The notes under the pieces: model-generated
Told to the model about the DNA's origin: nothing
The model's input: only the letters and a program-made list of their open reading frames with translations
Database searches by the model: none
Made by a program: the position numbers and the translations under genes
Assembly (NCBI GenBank): GCA_002104895.1
Contig: MCFG01000373.1
Location: 1-64,000, forward strand
Direction of reading: 5' to 3'
DNA from: Anaeromyces robustus
Taxonomy: Eukaryota > Neocallimastigomycota > Neocallimastigomycetes > Neocallimastigales > Neocallimastigaceae
Length of the DNA stretch: 64,000 bases
Part shown: positions 12,009-25,439 of the stretch, piece by piece
Layout: each line of letters begins with the position of its first letter
How positions within the stretch are numbered: the first letter of the stretch is position 1

Positions 12009-12135
12009 ATCGAATGTATCTTCAAAAGTAGTTATTAAAGATTTAACTATTAATAAATTTGATGTTACAGATAAAAAATTTGTTCATCTTTCAGATCATT
12101 ATGGATTATCATTAAATATCGTAACTGAAAAATAA
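9957..12135 (+). CDS. Neutral-sphingomyelinase-like phosphodiesterase (EEP superfamily), three exons
   Basis: Exons 9957-10453, 10697-10723 and 11130-12135, joined by GT-AG introns of 243 and 406 bp, encode about 509 residues in one frame. The endonuclease/exonuclease/phosphatase fold is recognised from LTYNIFMRPPP (metal-site Asn about 72), FQECF (Glu about 110), SRYPVI (about 155), the SDAYSEKGVL stretch made across exons 2 and 3, FTSHTQAS, LCGDLNVNG (Asp 248, Asn 250), CLDYFF (about 430) and LSDHYGL (Asp-His about 497-498). This set matches neutral sphingomyelinases, which split sphingomyelin-type lipids to ceramide and a phospho-headgroup; in fungi the relative acts on inositolphosphosphingolipids. 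No membrane span is seen, so a soluble or peripheral enzyme is inferred. A Lys/Glu/Asn/Asp insert fills about residues 282-380, and Asn repeats occur near 458-467. All catalytic motifs are present. Confidence 0.85.
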
Positions 12136-13228
12136 TGAAATTTAAAAATTATAAAATAAAATAATCTAAAAAAAAATTTTTTTTTTGATTATTACAAAGT
12201 AAAAAGTTAAAAATAATAATAATAATAGTAAAAAACAAAAAAATAAAAATAAATTAGAAATATGTATATTATATAAATTTCTATCTTCCATTTGTATAGT
12301 AATCTACATTATTTATGTAATATATATATAATATTAACATGGATAATAATTATAAAAATAATAATTTATGATTTATGATAATATCAAATTCAAATAATTA
12401 TATTTCAAACCCCAACTTTTAAAATTTATTAATAAATATGTTAATAAAAAATACTTTTTTTTTAAATTAATAATATAAATAGATACAAAAAAAATGGTAT
12501 TTTTATATATGAATATATTAATAAATAAACTTAATAGAATATTTATTTTATTAAGTTTATTTATTATACAATTTAAAAAAAAAAAAAAAAAAAAGGATTA
12601 TTATATTAATAAAATTAAATATATATAAATACATAAATATATATGTATTATATTTAATTAATAATCTTTATTATTTGTTTTTTGTTTTTTGTTTTTGTTT
12701 TTTGTTTTTTCGTTTTTGTTTTATGCTTTTTTTTTTTTTTAAAAAAAAAAAAAATATTTTAATCCGATATAATTAATATGTTTAAACTATTTTTATTATA
12801 GTTCTAATTTTTTTTTATATATTATTATTATTATTATAATAATCATTATAGTAGTATTAGAAGTACTAGAATTAGTATTAGTATTATTTTAATATTAAAT
12901 TTTTTATTACATTAATCATTAATATTTATATAGAAATAGAAACTTTATATTAATATATTTATATAATAATTTATTTATTATTATTATTACTATTATTAAT
13001 TTATTATTAATTGTTCTATATTTTTATTTATATATTATATTTGTTAAAATTTTCAAGAAATAATATGTTTTTTTTTTATTTCTTTTTTAACAAGGAATAT
13101 TTTCTGGTCCATTTTTACCTAAATATCTATTATTTTAATGAATATATATTTATATATATATTAAAAATTATTATTAGTATTATATTATATTATTATCATT
13201 ATTTATATATATATATATATGATAATAT
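12136..13228. other. Intergenic between convergent genes, with an 18-bp inverted repeat
   Basis: Shared 3' flank of the plus-strand sphingomyelinase-like gene and the minus-strand large gene. A perfect inverted repeat has arms at 12519-12536 and 12549-12566 (TAATAAATAAACTTAATA and complement) with a 12-nt loop. A GTTTTTTGTTTTT-type tract lies at 12675-12725. No gene seen; the open frame at 13011-13304 is A/T noise running into the antisense of the last exon. Confidence 0.6.
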
Positions 13229-14107
13229 TTACCTATTTAATTTATTTCCTATACTTGGATTTTCTTTAACAGCATCAAGTAATAAGGAATCGAAATATTT
13301 ATGAATAGTATTAGCTTCATCCTTTTCATTGTCTGTGCCAACATGAACAACATCATTATTACTTCTATGTTTATCAAGAATAATAGATAAATGATCTAAT
13401 TTTTTAATAATATCATTAACAATCACTGGAGTAAGACTAATATCAGCTTCATCTGTTATAGAACTATTTTCTTGTTCTTCCCATAATTCCATATCTGAAA
13501 AATTAATAGAAGTATTAATATTATCTAAAGTATCTGCAAATATTTTATCCATATCACAATTTAATTCACTTGTTTTAGTAGTATTTGAAGCTGTACTCCT
13601 TCTTTTTAGTTTCTATTTATATAATATATAATAAATATTTTTATTATAAATAATAATAATAACGATAGTTTTAATTAATTAATTAATTAATTATTAAATT
13701 TATTCTTATTAATTGGGAAAAAAATTGACAATATTATTATTATGATTATTATATTTTTTTAATTTCTTTTTTTTGTTTTTTTTTTCTTATTCAAATGGTT
13801 ATACTTACTTCATATTCATACATTAACGCAGTTAATGTAGAGAATATTTTTTTAATTGCATCTCTTTGAAGATAAGTATTCATAACTAAACAACAAATAT
13901 ACATAGTATTAACTATTAAGAATAATGTCTTTTTTGTGAAATTCTTTTTTTTTTTTTTTTGTTTTTTTTTTGTTTTTTTTTTAACAAATAATATTGTTTA
14001 TTACATGATAAATAAATTTAATACAAATGAAAATGATTAGTATTATTATATATTTAATGAAAACATATTTCTTTTAAATATTAAATTATATTTATATTTA
14101 ATTATTA

Positions 14108-14140
<33 letters not shown>

Positions 14141-17075
14141 TTTTCTTTTTATAAATTTTTTTGTTATTTCTATTTTTATTTTTTACCTTATGTTTTATTA
14201 ATAAACTTAATTCATCAATACATTGTATACATATTTTATCCATTCCTTCAGTCCAATCACTTTGAGATAATTCATCGAAATCATCATCTTCATTCCAAGT
14301 ATTGTCAGTATCATCTGATTTAAATTTGGATATAATTAATTGATTAATAGTTGGATCAGTTTGCAATAGTTTTCCCCATCTTAATAAAACTTGATTAATA
14401 GCAGATATATAAACTACTTGATGAGTTATGGATTCTCCCATAAAATCTATTATATATGGCATTACGAATAACTTTTTTTTTTTTTTTTGAATATTTTATT
14501 TATTCATAAAGTTAAAAAAAATTTATATTTATTATGAAATATAAATAATTATTATTTTAGTATATATATATTCTAAAACTATCTATATATAACTTTTATT
14601 AGTTTAATAAAAAAATTATAATAATTTAATTACCATTTCATATGCACTTAAATCATTAATAAACGATTTCCAAAGTGGTGCCGTTGTATTAATAACATCT
14701 TTTTTCCATAAATAAGAAATATTTAATTCTTCAGGAATTTTTAGTGATGAATTCATATATGCTTTCCATTTTTCATATATTTCAAGTGAAGCTAAAAATT
14801 ATTATTATTATTATTATTATTAATGTTATTGTTGTTGTTGTTGTTGTTATTAATATTAAAAATAATAATAGTAATAATAATTTTGTTAGTAAAAAAATAA
14901 TTATAATAAAAAATTAGATTAATATAAAAATAATATAATAATTATATTTGAGAAAAAAAATTTTTTTTATAATATGAAATAAATAATCTCTATTTTGTTT
15001 TTCCATTTATTTATCAATGATTCTTTTTTTCTTTTTTTCTTTTTTTCTTTTTTTCTTTTCTTTTTTCTTTTTTCTTTATTTCTTTTTGCTATTCTATTCT
15101 ATTCTATTCTTTATCTTAAATATAAATAATTAACTTTTATTCTATTTTTTTTATTAATATTTACAGATTGAATTATTTCTTATTTCGGATTTAGCTTTAT
15201 TATACTCATCATCATTTGTATTAGATGTAACATCACTAAGTAATTGTAATAACCCTGATAAAGTCGAAGATATACCACGACGCATAGTACAAGGTTCATT
15301 TTCTGTTTCATATAATCCATAATTTGATCCAAAACGTCTTTTTATTTGTGATTTTTGTGCTATTAAATTACTTCTGAAATGTGTTCTAATTAACATTAAT
15401 ATTTCACAAGATAAAGTTAATGTTGAATTACTATTCATCGTATCTATCATACAATAAACGTAATTTCATTTTTAAAATAAATTTTTTATTAAATATATAG
15501 ATATATATATATATTAAAAAAATTATATAATATTATATATTTAATAAAAAAAAAGATTTTAAGAGTTAAGGAGTAATTATAAATTATAAACAAATAAATA
15601 AAAAAAATTATGACAATTATATATGAAAAAAATTAATAATAAATAAAATAAAATAAAATAATAAAATAATATATATTAAATATTTATTTATTTTAATATG
15701 CATAATAAAAAAAAGGATATAAAATTAACAATATCTGGAATAGCATTTTTTATTTGATCAATAATTTTTTCAATATAAGCCCATTCACTATTATCATTAG
15801 TATTTGAAGAAGAAGAATTATCATAATTAGAAGCTCCAAAAATAGCACCACTACTACCATAACTTATAGTATCATTTTCATTATTAGAAGAATCTTTTCT
15901 TTTTTGATTTAAATCAATGAAAGTAATGGCTTTAACAACTAAAGCTTTTAATACTAAACCTAAAACATATTTTTGATCATCTGAACTTTTATCAATAATA
16001 GTAGATCTTGGATCAACAAATCCATTAATAATATCACGTATAAGTTGTACAGAAGTTTCTACATCCACCCAAAGTAAAGCTTCTGTAATTATTGGAATTA
16101 AATGTTTAGATATAAATTTTAATTCCCCTTGTTTATTATTATACGAATCAAAAGTAGATTGAATAAAAATAAAAGTTAAAATTTTCATAATTTGTTGATG
16201 AAATTGAAGATTAGAAAATTCACTTATATTTTTTTTAAGATACATGGGTTCATTTAATTTTGTATTAGCTGAACGTACAATACTTTGTAATTTATATCTC
16301 ATACTTAAATTATTACCATTATTCATAATATTATTAAGTTGAGTACTTCCATAATGAATAGTATGATATTTTTGAGTTGAAAATTGTAATTTGGAACTTT
16401 GACTTGAAACTTGTGGAGAATTTGGCATTACAGGTGTATGAGGTGGAATTCTTTGTCTTATTTTTGAATATAATGAAAAATTATTATTATTACTATTACT
16501 ATTACTATTATTATTATTATTTGTATTTATAGTATTACTACTTCCATTAGAAGTATTATTATTAAAACTATTATTATTGTTATTACTACGTTGATTTGAT
16601 GCATCAGAAGAATTATGATGATGTTTATGATGCAAATGAGAAGAATAGAGATTACTAGAAGAAATATCTAAATTTTCTAATATTTTTATATTATTATCTT
16701 TATTATATTCATGAGAAATTGGCATTTTTTGATGTAAATTAATACTATTAGAAACTAAAGAATCATAATTCTTTAATAATTCAATATTAATTAATTGATC
16801 TAAAGATTGAGTTGTTGTATTTTTTCCTAAATTAACTTGACTTGAAGAACTATCTAAATCTGAATCAATAGAGGTATCAAGATGTTTTAAATTTGTTTTT
16901 GATAATGATAAACTATTTTTTTTTATTAATTAATTTTTGAATAGTTCGATATGATTTATTAATTGATTTGTTTTAATAATATAAAAATTTATAATAAATT
17001 ATATGTAAAATAAAAAAATAAAATAAAATAAAATAAAATAAAATAAAATAAAATAAATAATAATGTAATATATAG

Positions 17076-17106
<31 letters not shown>

Positions 17107-17230
17107 TAATTAAGTAAAGATATAAAAATAAATAGAATAGAATATATAATATTTGTTTGTTTATTTTTTTAATTAATATTATAAAATTAAAATAATATAT
17201 TATATATATAAAAATTTATTATTTTAAGTC

Positions 17231-17284
<54 letters not shown>

Positions 17285-19286
17285 CATTTTATTTATAATT
17301 CATACACTCTATCTTTCATAGAAGATCCTGGCCTAACATTAACACCATCAGAATTTTTTAATATAGTTGGGGTAATAAAATGTAATTGTTGATTATTCAA
17401 AAATTTAAATAATTGTTCAAATACATATAAACGACCTTCTTTCCATTCCCATGGAATATTATCTATATATATTAATTTTTTTATTTTATATAATAAATAT
17501 ATATATATAATTTTTTAAAATGTAAAAAGAAAAAAAAATAAAAAAGAAATAATTAATAAAATATAAAATAAATTAATTATTATCTTCTTTTTATATATAT
17601 ATTCAAAAAAAAAAAATAAAAAAAAAAAAATATTTGTATTATTATCATTACCTTCCGTTGTAGCATTAGTTGAGCAAAGTGGACCACGAATTGGCCATTC
17701 AGCTGCTAATGAATGAATAATGAATAACATATTTATTTCATGATTTTCATTATGATTTATAACTATTATATTATTCCCATTTTTTAATTTTTTTTATTAT
17801 TATTTTTAATATAAATGAAATAAATTATAAATAATAATTATTTAATCAAATAAATAAAAATTAGTTAATTATGTATAATAATAATTAATATCTATATATA
17901 TTATTTATGATTTATTTAATCTATATAAATATTAAAAAGTATAAAAAAAATTAAATATATTTATTGCTCCCTTTTTTTCGTTTTTTCTTTTTTTCTTTTT
18001 TTTTTTTTTTTTTAATACTTACTAAGTGTTTTAATTAAACTACTAGCATTTAATCTTATATTTTGATTAATATGACCCAAATAATATTTAGAAATATTAA
18101 AAACGGAATTAAATATATTAATATCAAGAGAATCCACAAATCGTACTAAAAATTCTAAAAGTAATATTAAACCTTCAATTTGATGAATATTTGATTTTCC
18201 TCCATGAATAGGAAATTGTAATTCACAATTATTAATAATTGGTGTAATAGAATATTTAGCAGGAGAAGAAGGAGATATTAAAGAAGAAAAAGAATTAGAA
18301 TTATAACCAGAAGATAAACCTAAAGATTGTTGTTGAATAGAAGAAAAAATAGGCTTTTCTTTATTTTCTTTATTGTTTCCCTTACCATTACAATTATCTT
18401 TATTATCTTTATCTGATTTATTATCATCTGATTTTTGTTGAGAAGGATAAGTTTTTTTAACTTCTAATTCAATAGCATAATTTTCCATAGTACTCATAGA
18501 AGTAGTACTATTATTTGATTGTAAACCACCACCTAAACCAAAATATTGATTTAAATTTACATTTTCATCAAAATGAGAAGGAATACAATTTAAAGTACAA
18601 GGATAATTTGTAAAATCAATTGAACCATTTAATAATAAAGGAAGTTTAATAAATTCATTATATTGATAATAATTATCTACAGGTGTTTTTGGAGTACAAG
18701 GAGAATATAATTCTGCATCATTAGAAATATTTGTCCAATTTACCGGTTGTAAATGTTTTAATGTTTCCATTAATAAGTTTTTTAATTCATCGGAATTCTA
18801 TAATAATAAATAAAATATATATATTATATATATACATATATTTCATATTCAATAATATTTTTTAAAATTAAATAAATTAATAAAATAGTCATTTTTATAT
18901 AAAGAAAAAATAATAATAATTAAAAAAAATAAATAAATTAAATTAAATAAATTTATATATATTCTCGAAATTCGATAAAAAGTATAAAAAAATAAAAAAA
19001 TAAAAAAATTAAAAAAATAAAAACTGAAAAAAAAAATACATACTCCTTTTTTTGAAAAAATGATAGATATGACTCTTACACACCAATCTCTTATGGATTG
19101 TTGTGATGAAATAATTCTTGTAAATAATATTCCAATTAATAAATGAATATCATTATTCATTAATGTATCAGTAAATTCTATTTTTTTTGTTTATTTTTTA
19201 ATATTAATATATAATATACAATGTAAATATAAAAAAAAATTTATAATTATTAGTTATTAAAAATTATTAATATTTATTATTTTATA

Positions 19287-19335
<49 letters not shown>

Positions 19336-20012
19336 TTATATTACCTTGAATTAACAAAAGATTATAAATACCAATGACTGCACCTTCATATTTTTGCCAT
19401 TGAAGAGTATGATTATTTAATATTCTTAATAATTTATCCATAATAGATGAAGGATTAAAATCATGATTATTCATTAAATTAATATATTTATATATAATAA
19501 GAGTTAAAAATTTTCCACATGCTAATCGTGTTGGTGCCCATAAATCAATTATACCTGATTCATAAATATCCTATTTGTTTTTTTTTTTTTTAAATGATCA
19601 TCATTTAATTATTATTAATTATTATTATAATGAATATTTTTTGAGAGTATTTGTTATTTTTTTTAAAAAAAATAAAAATAAATTAAAATATTATATATAT
19701 AATGTTAAAATATGTCAATATATATGTCATTGTAATATTATATTAATAAATTAGGAATAATAATGATTATTATTATTATTATTATTATTTATTATTATTA
19801 TTTTTATGTATGAAAATATATATATTTGATATTGATTTATAATAAATAATGTTATGATAAAAAAAATTAAATAAATATATATATATATATATAAGAAAGA
19901 AAGAAAGAAAGAAAAAAGGTGTTATTTTTTAATTTTATTTTTTTGAAATATATTAATAAGAAAGATTATATAAGAGAAAGAAAAAAATAATAATAAAATA
20001 AATTTAAATTAA

Positions 20013-20063
<51 letters not shown>

Positions 20064-20551
20064 AATAAAATAAATAAAAATAAAAAAAAAATGATATGAA
20101 CCATCATAGCTGAAAGAATTTCAATTTGATTAATAGAATTGTTATCTTTTTTAGTTTCCTCTATAACTTTTTTTTGCATAAATGAAAACCAAGAAATAAT
20201 ATGTTGATAAAATCGTTGTTTTAATTCAGGAGTAATTTCTTGATTTAATAATATACCTAATAAACATTTACAACAAAATTCAAAATCAAGAGGTGAAGAT
20301 TTTTCTAATTGATCAAAAACTTCTTTTAAATAATCTTCAAATTTATATTTTGATAATTCTTCATCATTTTCATTTTCATTTTCATGTCCATGTCCATGTT
20401 CATTTTCTATTTTTCTTTCCTCTATTAAAACATTTTTTGAAAAAATTAAATCAAATATAATATGTAATTGATTATATAATTGATTACTATCTGATAATTT
20501 ATTTAAACATTCATGATATTCATTTATAAATTTTTCATATTCTGTACTCAT
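13229..20551 (-). CDS. Large multi-exon protein, probable helical-repeat scaffold, function unknown
   Basis: I could chain twelve exons with GT-AG sites: 20551-20102, 19570-19345, 19177-19044, 18797-18023, 17762-17652, 17462-17306, 16912-15730, 15443-15165, 14791-14634, 14471-14187, 13928-13809 and 13612-13229, about 1420 residues. Phases agree at every junction except exon 7 to exon 8, which is off by one base with the sites chosen. The product is mostly amphipathic helix of HEAT/ARM character, for example RLACGKFLTLIIYK, IRDWCVRVISIIFSK, LILLLEFLVRFVDS, HSLAAEWPIRGPLC, ALLWVDVETSVQLIRDI and INQVLLRWGKLL. Asn/Ser-rich low-complexity stretches lie in exons 4 and 7. There is no signal peptide, membrane span or catalytic motif. 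I do not recognise the family. A large alpha-solenoid adaptor is the likeliest reading. The start at 20551 is the first ATG of the first long exon; a further 5' exon is possible. Confidence 0.7.
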
Positions 20552-22778
20552 CTTGACATAATTTCTTTTTTCTTTTTTTTATCTTTTTTTTTCTTTCTTT
20601 ATTAATTATTAATTATTAATTGTTGTGTTGTCTTCTGTTCTTCTATATTATTTATATATATATTATATTATCTATATAAATATATATATAGATAGATTAT
20701 ATATATCTAGTTTTTCTAGGTCTTAAATAATAATTAATGTAATAATGATGTTATGTTATATGTAATAAATGGAATAATATAATTTATTATTATTATTATT
20801 ATTATTATGTATTAAATGTTATTATATGCTATTTGTTTTCTCTATTTTTTTTTTTATTTTATTTTTATTTTATTTTATTTTTTATTTTTTATTTTTATTT
20901 TTTTTTATTTGTTAATTTTTATTTTTTTAATTTTCTTTTTTTTAATATTATTATATTATTTTATTTATCTTATTATTTTATTTTATTATTTTATTATATT
21001 TTATTTATTTTTTTTTATTTTATTAGATATTTAATTATATTATTTTTATTTTTATTTTATTATGATATGATTATATTTTTTTATTTATTTTTTATGATTA
21101 TTAAATTGATGTCTCCCTTTTTTACTCGAAATACGTTTTTAGTTTTTTACTCTTTTAAATAGTTTTATTTATGTTTTATTTATTTTTACGATGAAAAAGA
21201 AAAAGAAATTGAGACTATCAATTTTTTATATTTTGTCTTTTTTTTTTTCTTTTATTTTTTTTTTTCTTTTTCTTTTTATTTCAATTTATGATAATAAAAA
21301 AGAATTTGCTTTATTGTTCATCAATTAAAAAATATCTTTAATTTTTTATTTCTATTAAATATAATAATTTATATTAATAATTAACAATAATATTTATTTT
21401 AATATTTATTTATAATAAGAATTAATAATAATATATAATAATAAATAATAATTATAATAATATTATTAATATATAATAATAATAATAATAATAATATTAA
21501 TATTAATATTAATAATAATGTAAATAAAAGTAAAGACTAATAAGTATAAAGTAAAAAGTAATTAGGTAATTAATATAAATTTACCTAAAAAATATTATAT
21601 ATATATATTATTTTAAATGAAAATTTTACAATTATTTTACATAATAAATAAAGATTTATAAAATAATAATAATAATAATAAAATTATAAAAAAAATACAA
21701 ATAACAACAACAACAAAATAAAAACATATATAAATATAGTTTGTCTATATTTAAATTTTATGATTAAATATATACATATATAAGACTAATTAAAATTCTA
21801 TTTTTAATGAATTTTTTTTTTTCTTTTTTTTTTTTATAAAATATATAAATATTAATTAGATCGTTAATAATTATATTTATAATTAAAATAAACAAAATAT
21901 TTTCAAGATTTAAAAGATAATAAAGTTTAAAAATAATAATATGTTAAAAAAGAAAAAAAAAATAAAAAAAAATTCAAATAAGATAGAATAATATGAATTA
22001 AAAAAACTTTAAAATATAACTTAAAAACAAGAAACTTTTTTAACTTTTTATTTCATAAGAAAAATTTTTAATGATATATATTAACATACTTTTGAATTTT
22101 AAAAAAAAAATATTAATTAATTTTTAAAGTAAATTACAATTAATCAATTATTATCTTATAGGGGTTACTCTTATTAAAAAAAATATGTTGTATTGTAATA
22201 TCACGAATTAACAACCAACTTTTAATTAATATGTATTAGAGAAAAAAAAAGTATTTTTCAGTAAAATGTGAAAATTTTTTATTAATTATTTTATTATTTG
22301 CTTTAAGGGTTAGGTATTTTAAGAATTTTCAATTAAAACTATCTTTAAAATAATAAATTTATATAAAATATAAATAATAAATGAATTATATCAAAGTAAT
22401 TTTAATTAATAAAATTTTATTAATTATTATATTTCTATATTGAATAATTGATTTAAAGATAATATTTCATATTATTGATGCATGCATTATAAATTAATGA
22501 CATTTCAAATAAATAATAAAAAAAAAAAATAAAATGCAAAAAGGTTAGATAAAAACTATAAAAATAAAGATAGTTTATTGGATAAAAACTTTTAAAAAAA
22601 AAATTTTTTTTTATTTATTTATTAGTATTTCGTATTTCAAAGTACTTAATTCATTTCTCTTAAAAATATAATTCAAATAAGACTTATTTTTAAATTTATC
22701 ATAAAAATAAGAAATTATTTATTTACTTTATTAAGTCCAATAAACTGTAAACAAATATTAAAAATGATAAAGATCCTA
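20552..22778. other. Gene-free A/T-rich desert, left part
   Basis: Upstream flank of the large minus-strand gene, then simple sequence: T-rich tracts at 20840-21300 that give overlapping poly-Phe/Leu/Tyr open frames, and TAA/TTA runs near 21420-21530. No coding, RNA or mobile-element signature seen. Confidence 0.6.
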
Positions 22779-22806
22779 ATTTGAGTTAGGATATCCTAAC
22801 TCAAAT
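22779..22806. repeat. Perfect 28-bp palindrome
   Basis: ATTTGAGTTAGGAT is followed directly by its exact reverse complement with no spacer. It uses more G and C than its surroundings. Related CCTAAC/GTTAGG words recur at about 23120, 23640, 23770 and 23790 in the same few hundred bases. Confidence 0.9.
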
Positions 22807-22829
22807 CGGTTAAGATGTATTAAAAATAC

Positions 22830-23850
22830 GTATATATTAAAAATACGTATGAGATTACGAATAAGATTAAAGTAATTTATTTATTAATTTGTTATTATTT
22901 ATTTATTTATTATAATAATAAAGTAATAAAAATATATAAAAAAAAAAATAAAATTAAAGTGAACCATTTTACTGTTGAATAGATAAAAAATCGTATTTTT
23001 TTTTTTTTTTACAAAATATATATATATGAAATAATATATTTATAATAATATTATATAATATATTTTCTTTCTACATAATAATACATCTAACTTTTTATAT
23101 CCTAATTTAATTTATCCTAACATGTAATAAAATACGTATGAGATAGTGAATAAGATTAAAGTAATTTACTAATTTTTTTATATTTTTTATTATAATAATA
23201 ATAATAATAAATATACTAATTTTTTTATATTTTTTATTATAATAATAATAATAAATAAATAAATCACTTTTTTTAATTTTATATTTAATTTTATTTTTTT
23301 TTTAATAGCTTATTAATAATAATAAATAAATAAATAATATATACGGTTAGGTTTTAATGATTATTTTATTAATTATTTGGAATTGTATGCGTTGAAAATT
23401 AAAGTAAAAGAGAAAAAAGGTAAAAATAGAGTAAAAAAACTATATATATAAAACTATTTATATAGAAAAAATATATGGAAAACAAAGTATATATATAAAA
23501 TATATAAAAGTGTGAAATTAGAAAAATTTTGTTGTGAAACTATCTTAAGAGTAGTACAACAAAATTTTATAATAAAATAATTTTTATTTTATTATAATGT
23601 AATAATTTTATATATATATACTTTCTTTCATAATAATACATCCTAACTGTATTTCTGTACTAAAAGAGATTTTCTTATACTATCTTTATCATATTTCATG
23701 TAATTATTATTTCTCATATACTTTTTAATTTCATACACAGAAAAGAAATGCTAATAAAACATTTAGAGCCTAACTGTATATACTAACCGTATATCCTAAC
23801 ATAAGATTAAAGTAATTTATTTATTATTTATTATTATTTATTTATTAATA
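22830..23850. repeat. Dispersed short repeat family (AAGATTAAAGTAATTTA)
   Basis: The block AATACGTATGAGAT, then GAATAAGATTAAAGTAATTTA, occurs at about 22843-22880 and 23133-23170; a shorter form (CATAAGATTAAAGTAATTTA) occurs at about 23800-23820. Each is next to a CCTAAC word and is followed by TTATT/TAATA runs. Pattern fits several copies of one small non-coding element, one of which may be the inverted-repeat element at 23512-23970. Confidence 0.6.
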
Positions 23851-23970
23851 TTTATTTATTATTACTTATTTTATAATAAAATATTTTTTTAAAATATTTT
23901 ATTATAAAAAAATTTTTTTTTGTTGTACTACTCTTAGGATAGTTTCACAATAAAAAGTTTTCTAATTTTA
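23512..23970. mobile_element. MITE-like element with long terminal inverted repeats
   Basis: Two 30-base arms, 23532-23561 and 23921-23950, are inverted complements with a single mismatch. Weaker complementarity runs on both sides of each core: GAAATTAGAAAA outside on the left pairs with TTTTCTAATTT on the right, and inside both arms carry TTTATAATAAAAT-type sequence. The whole is about 460 bp with no coding capacity. That is the shape of a non-autonomous DNA transposon. No matching transposase is in the window, and target-site duplications cannot be read in this A/T background. Confidence 0.65.
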
Positions 23971-24530
23971 TATTTATATATATTATATATATATATCATT
24001 ATAATTTTTAAACAAAATTTTTTTTAAAATCATTAATTGGATATCGTTTTTTTTTATATTAAAATATTCAAGGATACTTTTTGTAACGTTTTCTATTATT
24101 TTATTTTTGGATTTTGTTTTTATTATTTTATGTTTTATTTTATTTTTTTATTATTTTTATTTTTGTTTTTTTATTATTTTATATTATATTGTGTATTATT
24201 TCTATTTTCCATTATTTCACTTTTTTTATGTTGTTTTTTTATTATTTTTATTTATTAATTTTTTTTTATTTTTTCTTATATTTTATAACATTTAAATTAA
24301 ATTTTTTTTAATAAATCATGAATATCATGAATGCATTAACTAATAATAGAAAATAGAAATAATAAATAACATAATATAATAAAAAGCAAAATAAAAACAA
24401 AATGATAAAACAAAATATTACTAATATTTAAATAAAAATTAATAAAAATTAATTTTTCTTGTTAAATAATTATGTTATAAGATTTGTTATTATAATTTGA
24501 TTTTTATTCATTTTTTATATTTATAATTTT

Positions 24531-25080
24531 TATTTCATAAAACATTTTTGATATGTATTCCTTTTTTATTAATCCTTCAATTTATCTTAGAATTTAATTA
24601 ATTAATTATTAAAATATATTATAATTAAATATTATTAAAAATTTATAATAATAAAAAAATGAAAAAAGGAAACAAAATATAAAATAATAAAATGAAAGTT
24701 TGATTCATAAAACATTTTTGATATGTATTCATTTTTTCAGAATTTAATTAATTATTAAAATATATTATAATTAAATATTATAAAAAATTTATAATAATAA
24801 AAAAATGAAAAAAGGAAACAAAATATAAAATAATAAAATGAAAATTTGATTCATAAAACTTTTTTGATATGAATTCATTTTTTCAGAATTTAATTAATTA
24901 ATTATTAAAATATATTATAATTAAATATTATTAAAAACTTATAATAATAAAAAAATGAAAAAGGAAACAAAATATAAAATAATAAAATGAAAATTTGATT
25001 CATAAAACTTTTTTGATATGAATTCATTTTTTCAGAATTTAATTAATTAATTATTAAAATATATTATAATTAATTAAATT
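24531..25080. repeat. Tandem repeat, unit about 147-170 bp, nearly four copies
   Basis: TCATAAAAC followed by A or T and TTTTTGATATG starts copies at 24535, 24705, 24851 and 25000. Each copy goes on with AATTCATTTTTTCAGAATTT, an A/T linker, then AAAAAATGAAAAAAGGAAAC and AAAATATAAAATAATAAAATG. The last copy is cut short. Copies 2-4 are closer to one another than to copy 1. Confidence 0.88.
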
Positions 25081-25439
25081 TTAATTAATTAAAAAAATTT
25101 AAAAATCTAAAAAATTAATTAAAAATTAAAAAATTAAATAAAATTTTTAATTAATTTTTTTTAAAAAACTTGAACATTTCGAGTTTCGAGTAACAATAAC
25201 TTAAAATGCATAATAAAATCAATTAAAGTTTACAGCATATATTTAATTAAATATTTACTTTTTTTATTTTAAATAAAAATTATTATTTTATCATTTTTTA
25301 ATTTAATTTAATTTAATTTTTTTTATGCTATTTGTTTTAATATTATGTGAAATATTCAGCCAATTTTTTGCATTAATAATATTATTATTAATATTTTATT
25401 AAAAGTATTATAATTAAAAAAATAAATTAATAAACATTA

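Noticed and set aside
17290-17310. In-frame TAA after exon 6 of the large minus-strand gene as a possible end of a shorter gene
   Set aside because: A GT donor just before it joins in phase to an upstream-extended exon 7, and the protein character continues.
20816-21162. Overlapping plus-strand frames rich in Phe, Leu and Tyr
   Set aside because: T-rich DNA has few stops in this orientation; two frames overlap and neither has a motif.
24037-24311. Three overlapping plus-strand hydrophobic frames that could pass for small membrane proteins
   Set aside because: Pure T-rich composition in three frames at once; no conserved content.
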